Assembly: GCF_000797495.1 (NCBI RefSeq)
Contig: NZ_JTGN01000011.1
Location: 124,001-188,000, forward strand
Length of the DNA: 64,000 bases
Source: Robinsoniella peoriensis
GTDB lineage: Bacteria; Bacillota; Clostridia; Lachnospirales; Lachnospiraceae
Reading direction: 5' to 3'
The position numbers were made by a program, and so were the translations under genes. The first letter of the stretch is position 1; every line of letters begins with the position of its first letter. This document shows, piece by piece, positions 31,602-39,981 of the stretch. The notes beneath the pieces are model-generated. The model made no database searches, was not told the origin of the DNA, and saw nothing but the letters and a program-made list of their open reading frames with translations.

Positions 31602-32782
31602 GATATCATTTTCTCCTTTGATCGATTGCTCAATATATCCTTTGCAGCACGTTTTGCGAAAACAAGGCTTTCTAAAAGTGAATTACTGGCAAGGCGGTTC
31701 TTCCCGTGGACTCCGTTACAGCTGGTTTCTCCTACGGCATATAAATGCTCCATTGAAGTACGGCTATCCAGATCCACATCAATTCCTCCCATAAAATAAT
31801 GCTGTGCCGGTACAACCGGTATACATTCTTTTGTAACATCAAAACCTTCATCCAGACAGTGCTGGTAAATATTTGGAAAACGCCTGGTAACATCTATTCC
31901 CTGTATGGTCTGCATTGATAACAATACATAAGGGGTATCATCCTTTTCCATCTGCTTATAGATTTCCTTTGTAAGCAAATCTCTGGGCAGCAGTTCATTA
32001 ACAAAACGCTCACCTGCTTTATTATACAATACTGCCCCCTCACCCCGGACAGATTCTGAGATTAAAAATCTTCTGCCCGGTTTGGTAGAATACAGTGTTG
32101 TAGGGTGAATCTGTATGTAATCTAAATTCTTAAGACGAATATCATGCTTCCCTGCAATGGTAAGTGCATCTCCCGTTAGATGGGGATAATTTGTTGAATG
32201 CTGATAGCGTCCCCCGATTCCTCCGCAGGCAAGTACAATATCATGTGCCATAACCGTGGTTTCCTGCCCGTTTTCCAATTTTATTATAACACCATAACAA
32301 TCATTATTGTGACATAAAATATCTGTCATGGCTGTATGTTCCATTATGGTAATGTTCTCTTTATCCAGAACCTGTTTTAACAGCTTTCCTGTTATTTCTT
32401 TTCCGGTTACATCTTCATGGTACAAAATCCTTGGAGTGGAATGGGCACCTTCGCGGGTATAGCGAAGCTCTCCCTCTTCTGATTCAAATTCCACGCCATA
32501 CCGCAGTAAATCAGATATGATTTCCCTGGAAGAACGGATCATGACTTCTACCGATTCTTTGGTATTTTCATAATGACCAGCTTTCATGGTGTCTTCAAAA
32601 TAACTCTCAAAATCATTTTCATTTTTCAGAACACAGATTCCGCCCTGTGCCAAAAAAGAATCGCTCTCTTCTAATCCGGCCTTTGTAATCATCAGAATCT
32701 CCAGATATTCCGGCAGATTCAATGCATTAAATAATCCGGCTACTCCGGTTCCAATAATGATTACATCATAATTTTTTTTCAT
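31598..32782 (-). CDS. nadB: L-aspartate oxidase, short form
   Basis: A 394-residue FAD enzyme that oxidises L-aspartate to iminoaspartate for quinolinate synthesis; anaerobes use fumarate as acceptor. The FAD loop is IIGTGVAGLFNAL near 8-20. SDSFLAQGGICV, HSTPRILYHEDVTGKEI, ACGGIGGRYQHSTN, IQIHPTTLY and the signature HYFMGGIDVD then GETSCNGVHGKNRLASNSLLE are all present. Compared with about 540 residues in E. coli it lacks the C-terminal helical domain. Shortened NadB proteins occur in clostridia, so this is probably functional rather than truncated by mutation. It lies between nadA and nadC. Confidence 0.95.
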   Translation of the reverse strand: MKKNYDVIIIGTGVAGLFNALNLPEYLEILMITKAGLEESDSFLAQGGICVLKNENDFESYFEDTMKAGHYENTKESVEVMIRSSREIISDLLRYGVEFESEEGELRYTREGAHSTPRILYHEDVTGKEITGKLLKQVLDKENITIMEHTAMTDILCHNNDCYGVIIKLENGQETTVMAHDIVLACGGIGGRYQHSTNYPHLTGDALTIAGKHDIRLKNLDYIQIHPTTLYSTKPGRRFLISESVRGEGAVLYNKAGERFVNELLPRDLLTKEIYKQMEKDDTPYVLLSMQTIQGIDVTRRFPNIYQHCLDEGFDVTKECIPVVPAQHYFMGGIDVDLDSRTSMEHLYAVGETSCNGVHGKNRLASNSLLESLVFAKRAAKDILSNRSKEKMIS

Positions 32783-32800
32783 AATACTCCATCTTCTTCC

Positions 32801-33709
32801 TTACTTCGCAAGCTCCAGCATCTTCTTCAATGGTGCATGCGCCTGGTTTATAAATGTTTCTTCTAACTCAATTAAAGGGGCTCCGGTTTCCATTGCCTGG
32901 ATCATATTATCTAATGTTATTTTTTTCATATCCGGGCAGCACTGTGTTTCATTTACAAGATAAAACTTCTTTTCCGGATTCCTGTGCTGCAGTTCATATA
33001 ACACACCCTTTTCTGTTACAATGATAAATTCTGATGCATCATCTTTGGAAGCGTATTCGATAATACCGGATGTACTTCCTGCATAATCAGCCATCGCGGT
33101 AACCAAAGCCTGACACTCAGGATGAACCAGAATTTTTGCTTTTGGGTGGGCTGCTTTTGCTTCCTTGATTTCCTCTTCGGTGATTCTTGCATGAACCGGA
33201 CAATAACCATCGTTTAATATTATATTCTTTTCGGGCACCTGAGAGGCTACATAAGTTCCAAGATGCTGATCCGGTATAAAGAAAATATTCTTATTTGGCA
33301 ATGCTCTGACAATTTTTAATGCATTGGATGAAGTTACACATACATCGGAATGAACCTTAAGTTCCGCCGTAGAATTCACATAACAGACAACTGCCACATC
33401 CTCGTATTTTCTGCGGATTTCTTCTATTTTACGGGCATCAGCCATATGTGCCATGGGACAGTCAGCCTGCATATCCGGCATTAAAACTTTTTTATCCGGA
33501 TTTAAAATCTTTGCGCTCTCTCCCATAAAGCGGACACCGCAAAGTACCAGCACTTTTTCTTTTATCTTGGTGGCAATTTCACTCAGATAATAAGAATCTC
33601 CTACATAGTCTGCAATCTCCTGAACTTCATCATTTACATAATAGTGCGCGAGGATCACAGCATCTTTTTCCTTTTTTAATTCCTGGATTCTTAATTGCTT
33701 TTCGTTCAT
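32801..33709 (-). CDS. nadA: Quinolinate synthase
   Basis: A 302-residue [4Fe-4S] enzyme that condenses iminoaspartate with dihydroxyacetone phosphate to quinolinate. Cluster cysteine candidates appear in VLCGVRFMGE, HPECQALV and QCCPDMKK. The N-terminal LAHYYVNDEVQEIAD and MADYAGSTSGII segments bind substrate. The start at 33709 (MNEKQL) is behind GGGAGG; an in-frame extension to 33847 would cross the promoter and is rejected. It heads the operon nadA-nadB-nadC. The promoter overlaps a NiaR-type operator, so niacin would be expected to repress it. Confidence 0.96.
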   Translation of the reverse strand: MNEKQLRIQELKKEKDAVILAHYYVNDEVQEIADYVGDSYYLSEIATKIKEKVLVLCGVRFMGESAKILNPDKKVLMPDMQADCPMAHMADARKIEEIRRKYEDVAVVCYVNSTAELKVHSDVCVTSSNALKIVRALPNKNIFFIPDQHLGTYVASQVPEKNIILNDGYCPVHARITEEEIKEAKAAHPKAKILVHPECQALVTAMADYAGSTSGIIEYASKDDASEFIIVTEKGVLYELQHRNPEKKFYLVNETQCCPDMKKITLDNMIQAMETGAPLIELEETFINQAHAPLKKMLELAK

Positions 33710-33743
33710 CTTGACCTCCCTTTTGTATATGTTTCGATGAATT

Positions 33744-33772
33744 AGTATACCACAAAACTTTACAGGTGACAA
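33744..33772 (-). promoter_or_regulatory. Promoter of the nadABC operon
   Basis: On the minus strand: TTGTCA (33772-33767), 17-base spacer, TATACT (33749-33744). The -35 lies within the operator at 33762-33783. Confidence 0.75.
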
Positions 33773-33783
33773 GACAGTTGTCA
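33762..33783. promoter_or_regulatory. NiaR-type (niacin repressor) operator
   Basis: On the minus strand TGACAACTGTCTTGTCACCTGT. It is close to the NiaR recognition pattern known from Firmicutes, built from TGACA/CTGTC halves (niacin repressor of NAD synthesis). It covers the -35 of nadA. No niaR gene is in the window. Confidence 0.6.
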
Positions 33784-33866
33784 TAACTTTTTGGGGCAGC
33801 CTGTAAAAGAGGATATAATACAAGTAATACCTACCTACCTTAAACAAAAGATTTTTAATATTATAA

Positions 33867-33900
33867 TTGACTTTAAACCGTGTCTATGATATAGTCACGG
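33867..33900 (+). promoter_or_regulatory. Promoter with palindromic operator of the gntR-ABC operon
   Basis: TTGACT (33867-33872), 17-base spacer, TATAGT (33890-33895). The palindrome CCGTGTCTAT-GAT-ATAGTCACGG (33878-33900, nine of ten bases symmetric) covers the -10, as expected for autorepression by the GntR protein encoded next. Confidence 0.7.
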
Positions 33901-33921
33901 TAAGAACGGAGGCGATTACGA

Positions 33922-34302
33922 TTGAATATTATGATCTCACCTATTTCTGAAATTCCGATTTATGAGCAGATAAGGGAACAGGTAACGGAGCAGATCTTAA
34001 GTGGTAGAATTCCACCAGGTACCCAGCTTCCCTCCATCCGTATGCTGGCAAAGGAATGCAAAATCGGAATCATTACGGTGAAACGGGCTTATGAAGAGCT
34101 TTGTAAATCTGGAATAGCCGTCAGTATTAATGGAAAAGGCGTCTACGCCGCAGAACTGGATGCCTCTTTCATTAAAAATTCCTATCGTATGCAGTTGAAA
34201 GAGCAGCTGAAAGACGTTTATCACTACGCAAAAACAATCAGTTTTAGTAACGAAGATTTTATGAATCTGGTTCGGGAACTTGTAGAGGAGGAATCTATAT
34301 GA
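33922..34302 (+). CDS. GntR family regulator, YtrA subfamily
   Basis: A 126-residue DNA-binding protein. Its winged helix is at about 12-75: PIYEQIREQVTEQILSG, LPSIRMLAKECKIGIITVKRAYEELCKSG, then INGKGVYAA. The small C-terminal helical dimer region is typical of the YtrA subfamily, which controls linked ABC exporter genes. The start is a TTG with GGAGG nine bases upstream; an ATG at 33931 is too far from that site. It overlaps the ATPase gene by four bases. It presumably represses its own operon through the palindrome over the -10. Confidence 0.9.
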   Translation: MNIMISPISEIPIYEQIREQVTEQILSGRIPPGTQLPSIRMLAKECKIGIITVKRAYEELCKSGIAVSINGKGVYAAELDASFIKNSYRMQLKEQLKDVYHYAKTISFSNEDFMNLVRELVEEESI

Positions 34303-35171
34303 CATCATCCGCACTTATTTTAAATGACCTTGAAGTTCGCTTTTATGAAAATGATTTTAAATTATCGGACATCAATCTGGAGATAAAAACTGGTACTATT
34401 ACCGGCCTGATCGGCAGAAATGGTGCCGGTAAAACTACTTTACTGAAAGCAATCATGGGACTTCAAAAATACCAAAAAGGGACCATCACTTATTTTGAAA
34501 CTGACAAAAGCCTTAAGAATCCCCTAATCAAGGAGCGGCTTAGCTTTACCTCAAATGCCCTCGCTTATAACCCGCGGTTTTCTCCGGATCAGATCGCAAA
34601 TGCAGTTGCACCCTTTTATAAGAATTTCAAATATGATTTGTTTGAAAAATATTTAGACTTGTTTCATTTGAATGAGGATCAGAGACTGGCAAACTTCTCC
34701 ACAGGTATGCAGCGGAAATTTCAGGTCTTGCTGACTATTAGCTGTAATCCTGATTTACTGATACTGGATGAACCTACAGCGAACCTGGACACCGTGTCTA
34801 AGGATGATATTTTAGATATGGTGATGGATTTTATGCAGGATGAAGAGAAATCCATTCTTTTCTCCACCAATCTGACTGTGGATGTGGAACGGATTGCAGA
34901 CTATGTTGTTTTTATGGAAAAAGGCAGAATTATATTTGCAGAGGAAAAAGATACACTACTGGAACAATACCAGCTATTCCACTGTCCAACGGAATGTATG
35001 ACACCGGAATTCAAAAAAAATATTGTGGGTATGAAAGAAACTGCTTTTGGATATGAAGGTTTGATATCATCCAGCCCTTCTGATATTGCGGGAACGAATA
35101 CAGATGAAATACGATTTGTAAGAGCGGGATTCGATGATTTTATGAGATATTTTTCAGAGGAGGGTGCGTAA
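34299..35171 (+). CDS. ABC transporter ATP-binding protein (YtrB-like)
   Basis: A 290-residue ATPase. Walker A is GRNGAGKTT near 42, the signature is NFSTGMQRKFQ in place of LSGGQ, and Walker B is LLILDEPTANLD. The C-terminal 70 residues form an extension seen in YtrB-type exporter ATPases. The gene is coupled to gntR upstream (ATGA) and to the permease downstream (stop and start share one base). YtrA-type operons respond to cell-wall antibiotics in bacilli; the inducer here is unknown. Confidence 0.9.
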   Translation: MTSSALILNDLEVRFYENDFKLSDINLEIKTGTITGLIGRNGAGKTTLLKAIMGLQKYQKGTITYFETDKSLKNPLIKERLSFTSNALAYNPRFSPDQIANAVAPFYKNFKYDLFEKYLDLFHLNEDQRLANFSTGMQRKFQVLLTISCNPDLLILDEPTANLDTVSKDDILDMVMDFMQDEEKSILFSTNLTVDVERIADYVVFMEKGRIIFAEEKDTLLEQYQLFHCPTECMTPEFKKNIVGMKETAFGYEGLISSSPSDIAGTNTDEIRFVRAGFDDFMRYFSEEGA

Positions 35172-35821
35172 TGGTAAAGGATATTTTAGCCTATCAGAAA
35201 ATGGAGCGAGTTGCAGATGTGGGGCATACGCAAATTTTATCCTATATTTTGGTATGTTTTCTACTGGCGCAGACATTTTTCTTTGGAAATGGAGTTTTCT
35301 CCCTTACTTTATGGGTATTTATATATACAATACAGAAACTGAGAAGAGTTTACTTCGAGGAGCATTCCATTTTGCGGTACGCTCCGCTGCATCAAAAAAG
35401 TATTGTACAAAACTTGCTGATTAAGGGCTATTTGTATATTTTACTTACATGTATATTTGACCAAACAGTTTTTACATTTGATTATCTAATATACATGTAT
35501 TCACAGAGTTCACTGCCCGGTTTGATCAGTTCCTTACTCTTTTATTACTTTTCCTTTATTTTTGCCTGGTATGTTGCACTGATGATACTAACGATAGATA
35601 ATAAGATTGTTCGCTACACACTTTTTATTGGTGAGGTAATATGTCTAATCATTGCCGTAACAGTAATTTATCCTACCCTTCACCAAAAATCCGGAGACTT
35701 AATTCTATTAATAGCCCAGTCTCCTTACTTTTACATTTACCCAATTATTACAGGCATTCTGGCGATTGGTACATCGGCTGCTGCCATCTGGCTTTTTACT
35801 TCAAAAATATATCAGACGTAA
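35171..35821 (+). CDS. Membrane component of the GntR-linked ABC exporter
   Basis: A 216-residue protein with six hydrophobic segments, for example SYILVCFLLAQTFFF near 24-38 and FAWYVALMILTI near 130-141. It has no recognisable family motif. By position it is the permease partner of the ATPase at 34299-35171; the TAATG junction indicates coupled translation. Unusually AT-rich codons are in line with other membrane genes here. A terminator follows at 35851. Confidence 0.75.
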   Translation: MVKDILAYQKMERVADVGHTQILSYILVCFLLAQTFFFGNGVFSLTLWVFIYTIQKLRRVYFEEHSILRYAPLHQKSIVQNLLIKGYLYILLTCIFDQTVFTFDYLIYMYSQSSLPGLISSLLFYYFSFIFAWYVALMILTIDNKIVRYTLFIGEVICLIIAVTVIYPTLHQKSGDLILLIAQSPYFYIYPIITGILAIGTSAAAIWLFTSKIYQT

Positions 35822-35850
35822 GTTATGTCTGACAGACCCTTTATCGTAGA

Positions 35851-35890
35851 GGTCCACAAGCAAATACACCCAGCTTGTGGACCATTTTAA
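35851..35890. terminator. Terminator after the gntR-ABC operon
   Basis: GGTCCACAAGC pairs perfectly with GCTTGTGGACC around an 11-base loop. T-rich sequence follows on plus. Confidence 0.8.
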
Positions 35891-35901
35891 TTTCTATGCT
35901 T

Positions 35902-36852
35902 TTACTTAATATACTTTTTGGCAAATTTATCAACTGCATCCCAATAAGTCTTGCTGTCGGTTTTTCTGGCTTCACCGTGAGCTGCTCCGGGTATCACAAG
36001 CTTTTCTTTTTCACATGCTGCTGCTTCATAAAGCTTATCCAGCATTGCAAAGGGTACAAAGGTATCCTGATCACCATGAATAAACATCGTTGGGGTATGG
36101 CTCTTTGCTACCTGCTTTACTGCACTTGCTTCTCCTAAAAAATATCCGGCACGGATTTTAACTACCAGAGAGGACACATTCAGTACCGGGAATGGAGGCA
36201 GCCCAAACATTTCATTTAGCTGGTGATCAAACTCATCCCAGACGGAAGTGTAACCACAGTCTTCCACCACTGCTTTTACCTGGGCGGGAAGATCTTCTTC
36301 TCCGGATGTCATCATCACCGTTGCCGCTCCCATAGAAACTCCCATCAGAAGTATCTGTGCATCTTCCTCTTCCGATATGATGGTATTCATCCATTTAATG
36401 ATATCTCTTCTCTCGGGCCAGCCCATACCGATTAATTTTCCTTCACTCTGTCCATGGGCTCTGGCATCCGGTATTAAGACATTATAATTATTTTCATAGA
36501 AATGTTTTCCATAAATGGCCATATCAGCTGCTTCGCCCTTGTAGCCATGGCAGAGAACGACGTATTTGTTGGAAGGCTTTTTTGCATCTACTTTATATGC
36601 ATGAAGCTTTAAGGAATCATCACTGGTCAGCCAGACATCCTCGGCTTCCCCGGAAAGCCAGGATCCGGCAGCATCCTTTTCATCATCATCCGGCGTTTTT
36701 TCCATCTCATCATCGGATTCAACTCCATTGATAACGCTAGGATTTAAGGCATAATCGCAAAAATAATTGCCTATGAATCCAAGAACCACTACTATCACCA
36801 GTACAAGAACAGTAACAATCCCAATGATCAGTTTCTTTTTTTTGTTTTTCAT
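35902..36852 (-). CDS. Membrane-anchored alpha/beta hydrolase
   Basis: A 316-residue protein. Residues 8-28 are a membrane anchor; an acidic linker (DDEMEKTPDDDEKD) follows. The hydrolase fold has the oxyanion HGYKGE near 102, the nucleophile elbow GVSMGAA with Ser173, Asp in HGDQDTFVP and His in PGAAHGEA. It resembles Abhydrolase_1/CocE-like BEM46-type lipases and esterases, placed on the outer face of the membrane. It overlaps the upstream GT gene by four bases and is the last gene of the ATP-grasp operon, so it may trim or transfer the product. Substrate unknown. Confidence 0.85.
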   Translation of the reverse strand: MKNKKKKLIIGIVTVLVLVIVVVLGFIGNYFCDYALNPSVINGVESDDEMEKTPDDDEKDAAGSWLSGEAEDVWLTSDDSLKLHAYKVDAKKPSNKYVVLCHGYKGEAADMAIYGKHFYENNYNVLIPDARAHGQSEGKLIGMGWPERRDIIKWMNTIISEEEDAQILLMGVSMGAATVMMTSGEEDLPAQVKAVVEDCGYTSVWDEFDHQLNEMFGLPPFPVLNVSSLVVKIRAGYFLGEASAVKQVAKSHTPTMFIHGDQDTFVPFAMLDKLYEAAACEKEKLVIPGAAHGEARKTDSKTYWDAVDKFAKKYIK

Positions 36853-37946
36853 TCTGTTTCTCCCCGGTCTGTGGTTGCCGCTACTTCGTTTTCCTGATAT
36901 TCTTTCGTTTCTATTTCTGTCCGGACTTGTGACCTCATTTCCACATCTACTTGTGGTTTTATTTCCGGTTTTATTTCCAGTTTCATTTGCTGTTCCATCT
37001 CAGGTTTTATTTCCGGTTTTTTCGCTGTCACGTTGATTGTCTCACGGACGACATATTGGGGGGTTTTATTCAGATTCAGCATAATTTTCCCAATATACTC
37101 TCCCACGATCCCCAGCATAAACAGTACGATGCCAAAGAACAGGAACATGGCGCACATAAGGGAAGACCAGCCCAGAACCATCGTTGGATCTAAGATCCGG
37201 CGCACAAACACAACCAATGCCCCGATTACACCGATAACTGCAAAGATGCCTCCCAGCAACATGGAAATCCGCAAGGGGATTACCGTATAATTAATACAGG
37301 ATAAGAATAACCGGAATAACTTTTTGAAGGTGTAGTTGGAAGTACCCACCTCACGGCTGAAATGTTCGATATCCACATTTGCAATGTGGTTTGTGGTACG
37401 GTAAAACAATACCTGCAGGTATAAATTATAGTTGTCATATTTGATAATTTCATCTCTGACATATTTCTTGGCAAGCCAAAAACTGCATGCCGTAATGCCC
37501 TTTGGTCTTTCGATCATATGCCATACAATAAAATCACTGATTTTGCTGGTCAGATTTTTAAGCCAGGAAAATTTCCGGGTCTGATATCTGCCATAGACCA
37601 GATCATAGCCTTCATTCATTTTCTCGATAAACTTATGGATCTGGGACGGATGTGTCTGCATATCATCGTCCATTCCCATTATCAGTTCGCCGTTTGTATG
37701 CTGAAGGCCAGCCATGATCGCATTATGCTGTCCAAAATTCTTAGCCAGATCAATTCCTTTCACAAAAGAATATTTATCGGCACAGCGTTTAATGGATTCA
37801 TAAGTTTTATCTTTTGAATAATCATTAACCAGTACGAATTCACACTCGTAACCATCTATTTTTTTAAATTCCTCTACGCATAAATCCACTACCTTCTCAA
37901 TGGTATCCTGGGAATTATAGCAGGGAATCACAATTGATATTAACAT
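36849..37946 (-). CDS. Polyprenyl-phosphate glycosyltransferase (GtrB/CsbB/ArnC-like)
   Basis: A 365-residue GT2 enzyme. The GT-A domain starts IVIPCYNSQDTIEKV and has the metal motif MGMDDDMQTHP near 90-100. Two membrane segments near 235-300 (MLLGGIFAVIGVIGALVVF and FLFFGIVLFMLGIVGEYIG) are the hallmark of enzymes that load a sugar onto undecaprenyl phosphate in the cytosol. After 310 the tail is low-complexity with repeated KPE/KPEI units and charged residues, absent from most relatives. Upstream EamA-like genes could flip the product. It overlaps the hydrolase gene by four bases. AAAGGAG precedes the ATG. Confidence 0.9.
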   Translation of the reverse strand: MLISIVIPCYNSQDTIEKVVDLCVEEFKKIDGYECEFVLVNDYSKDKTYESIKRCADKYSFVKGIDLAKNFGQHNAIMAGLQHTNGELIMGMDDDMQTHPSQIHKFIEKMNEGYDLVYGRYQTRKFSWLKNLTSKISDFIVWHMIERPKGITACSFWLAKKYVRDEIIKYDNYNLYLQVLFYRTTNHIANVDIEHFSREVGTSNYTFKKLFRLFLSCINYTVIPLRISMLLGGIFAVIGVIGALVVFVRRILDPTMVLGWSSLMCAMFLFFGIVLFMLGIVGEYIGKIMLNLNKTPQYVVRETINVTAKKPEIKPEMEQQMKLEIKPEIKPQVDVEMRSQVRTEIETKEYQENEVAATTDRGETE

Positions 37947-37999
37947 TTAAGTACTCCTTTATTCCCGCCAGCTTACTGCGGGTATATGACCTGTGTCAG

Positions 38000-38344
38000 C
38001 TACATAGAAAATACTAATATTCCCACGAGTATGACCAGTATTCCGATTAATTTTTTCTTTGGAAAGCGCTCTTTCAAAAAGAAATAACCCATTACGGATA
38101 CAAATATGTAACTGGTAGATTCTAAAATGGGTGCCATGGAAAGCGGTACATAGCGCAGTGCGAACATGGTCAGCAGCGTTGATAAAAAGAACAGCCCGTA
38201 TGCAAAGATAACCAGGGGATTCAAATATTCAAATAACATGCTCTTATACTTCTTCATCGTAGCCTTCTTCAACATAATCTGGGAGATTGCAGAAATCAGA
38301 ACCGATGATAATAAAATACAGATGGAAATATTGAGCTTACTCAT
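38000..38344 (-). CDS. Half-size EamA/SMR-like membrane protein (second of pair)
   Basis: A 114-residue protein with four membrane helices. It ends with YIFVSVMGYFFLKERFPKK then LIGILVILVGILVF, the typical last part of an EamA/small multidrug repeat. It overlaps the other half-size gene by eight bases, so the two are made together and probably form a heterodimer, like ArnE/ArnF, which flip a lipid-linked aminosugar. Position just before a GtrB-like glycosyltransferase supports a flippase role. A drug-efflux role cannot be excluded. Confidence 0.82.
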   Translation of the reverse strand: MSKLNISICILLSSVLISAISQIMLKKATMKKYKSMLFEYLNPLVIFAYGLFFLSTLLTMFALRYVPLSMAPILESTSYIFVSVMGYFFLKERFPKKKLIGILVILVGILVFSM

Positions 38345-38702
38345 CAGAAGTCACCACCAGATATATTCCAAAAAAGATAATCCCTGCTCCCAGCAGCATG
38401 TTCCATGTGATTACCTCCCCAAATATTATTTTACCGAAAATCATTCCCCAGATCAGAGTTACCGGCTTGTTTGCAAAAGCTACCGTCAGCGGGATACGCT
38501 TTAATATCTGCTGCCAGATAAATGCATAAACGAACATAATCACCAGTACAAGACCATAGTAACCGCAAAATTCCAGAGATAAAAACTTCTGATTTGCAGC
38601 CATCTTAGATGCCACTCCGCTTAGAGAACTAAACAGCAGACTGATATGCAGAACCGTAAATAATTTTATATAGAACCATTTGTTTTTTGTCTTATCTGCC
38701 AT
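38337..38702 (-). CDS. Half-size EamA/SMR-like membrane protein (first of pair)
   Basis: A 121-residue protein with four helices. It contains RIPLTVAFANKPVTLIWGMIFGKIIFGEVITW, the conserved helix pair of the DMT superfamily, then LLGAGIIFFGIYLVV. It overlaps the upstream ATP-grasp gene by 11 bases and the next half-size gene by eight. No clear ribosome site, consistent with coupled translation. It and the 38000-38344 protein are different in sequence, so they likely face opposite ways in a heterodimer. Confidence 0.82.
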   Translation of the reverse strand: MADKTKNKWFYIKLFTVLHISLLFSSLSGVASKMAANQKFLSLEFCGYYGLVLVIMFVYAFIWQQILKRIPLTVAFANKPVTLIWGMIFGKIIFGEVITWNMLLGAGIIFFGIYLVVTSDE

Positions 38703-39897
38703 ATTCGTTATCCACTTCTATGGTGATTTTGGACATCACTTCTTCTAAACGCTCCCTGCATGCCTGCAAGGTATCACCTTTTATAATAATCTGACCGATT
38801 CTGTCCCTGCCATTGTTATATTTATTCACCTGATCCCCTTCCCGGATGTTAAAGGACAAATCTATAATATCCTGGGAAGGCTCATTTTCGTTTACAAGTC
38901 TGGTAACCGTTCCGGTCTTATCGGAAATTAATATCTTCGAAAGATTCGGCACCGGACGAATCATGGAAGCACGAATAAACAGAGCCCGGACATCCAGTCC
39001 CATTGCCAGCATGGCAATGATTTCATAATAGTGTATCCCATAGTATATACTCACTAATTCCGGCAGGCAGGTAGCTCCTGCTCTTGCAGTGATTTCAATT
39101 ACGTATACTTTTCCATCCTTCAATATAAGATCACAGTTAACCGGGCAATTGTCAATTCCCAGTGCACGGACAGCTTTTCCTACTTCTTTTGAAATCTGGG
39201 GTGAAAGCTGGTTAATATTCTCAAGGGGTACATAATGTCCAACAGGGGTAGGCGTAAAACCCTGATAGGCATCAATTCCGTTTGGAAGCATAAATACAAG
39301 TTCTCCGTCCTGAATCATCGCCTCAGTACCGAAAATTGTACCTTCAATAAACTCTTCCACCAGACAGTAATCCTTCCCGGTTGCTTCCATTGTTTTACCG
39401 TAATTTGCAATGGCTTCCTCTTTTGTATTACTTCTAAAGATTCCTCTGCTGCCCATCAGGTCAACTGCTTTCACAATAACAGGAAAGCTAAGTTCCTCTA
39501 ATGCCCTTTCCAGTTCCTCCTGATTTTTCACCAGTCGGAACCGGGCGGTACTTACAGCTTCTCTCTCGAAAACTTTTTTCATTTTCCATTTATTTACAGA
39601 GCAGCATGCCGTTTCGTATCCCGGTCCCTTAAGTCCCATCTTGTCACATACATAACCAATAGCCGGCACCCCGGTATCCAGGCAGCAGGTGGTAATTCCA
39701 TCTATCTGTAACTTCCTGGCATATTCCAAAACCTCCTCCGGCTTTGAAATATCGGCATAGCAGAACTCGTCTGCCTCTTCAAAACCAGGAAAATCACCTG
39801 GTATGCTTGCGGCGATTGTATAAAATCCCAGTTTTTTTGCCGCCCTGATTAGCGGTACCTGAGAATAGCTTGCGCCTAATATCATTAATTTTTTCAT
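38692..39897 (-). CDS. ATP-grasp domain protein (carboxylate-amine ligase type)
   Basis: A 401-residue ATP-grasp enzyme. The N-terminal pre-ATP-grasp domain begins LMILGASYSQVPLIRAAKKLG. The nucleotide-binding part has SFPVIVKAVDLMGSRGIFRSNTKEEA near 130, LVEEFIEGTIFGTEAMIQ, and the metal-binding segment VYVIEITARAGATCLPELVS near 270. Such enzymes join a carboxylate to an amine or other nucleophile through an acyl phosphate; the partners are unknown. A C-terminal region of about 90 residues follows. A second, diverged ATP-grasp gene lies just upstream (39982-41127). The start has GAGGAAA. Confidence 0.87.
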   Translation of the reverse strand: MKKLMILGASYSQVPLIRAAKKLGFYTIAASIPGDFPGFEEADEFCYADISKPEEVLEYARKLQIDGITTCCLDTGVPAIGYVCDKMGLKGPGYETACCSVNKWKMKKVFEREAVSTARFRLVKNQEELERALEELSFPVIVKAVDLMGSRGIFRSNTKEEAIANYGKTMEATGKDYCLVEEFIEGTIFGTEAMIQDGELVFMLPNGIDAYQGFTPTPVGHYVPLENINQLSPQISKEVGKAVRALGIDNCPVNCDLILKDGKVYVIEITARAGATCLPELVSIYYGIHYYEIIAMLAMGLDVRALFIRASMIRPVPNLSKILISDKTGTVTRLVNENEPSQDIIDLSFNIREGDQVNKYNNGRDRIGQIIIKGDTLQACRERLEEVMSKITIEVDNEYGR

Positions 39898-39934
39898 ATA
39901 CTTTTCCTCGGTTTCCTGTCTGTATTAATCCCCT

Positions 39935-39951
39935 GGAGCATGTTTGCAAAT
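39935..39951 (+). repeat. Copy 3 of the gene-end short repeat
   Basis: GGAGCATGTTTGCAAAT. It lies in the 84-base gap between the two ATP-grasp genes, about 30 bases after the stop codon of the first (minus strand). Confidence 0.55.
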
Positions 39952-39981
39952 ACTTCCTTCTAATAATGAAGAATCCAGTTT

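Noticed and set aside
31598..32782. NadB broken at its 3' end
   Set aside because: The stop is coupled to nadC by an ATGA overlap and the catalytic domain is complete; short NadB forms occur in clostridia.
33710..33847. N-terminal extension of nadA
   Set aside because: The extension crosses the promoter and NiaR-like operator; the ATG at 33709 has GGGAGG and gives the normal length.
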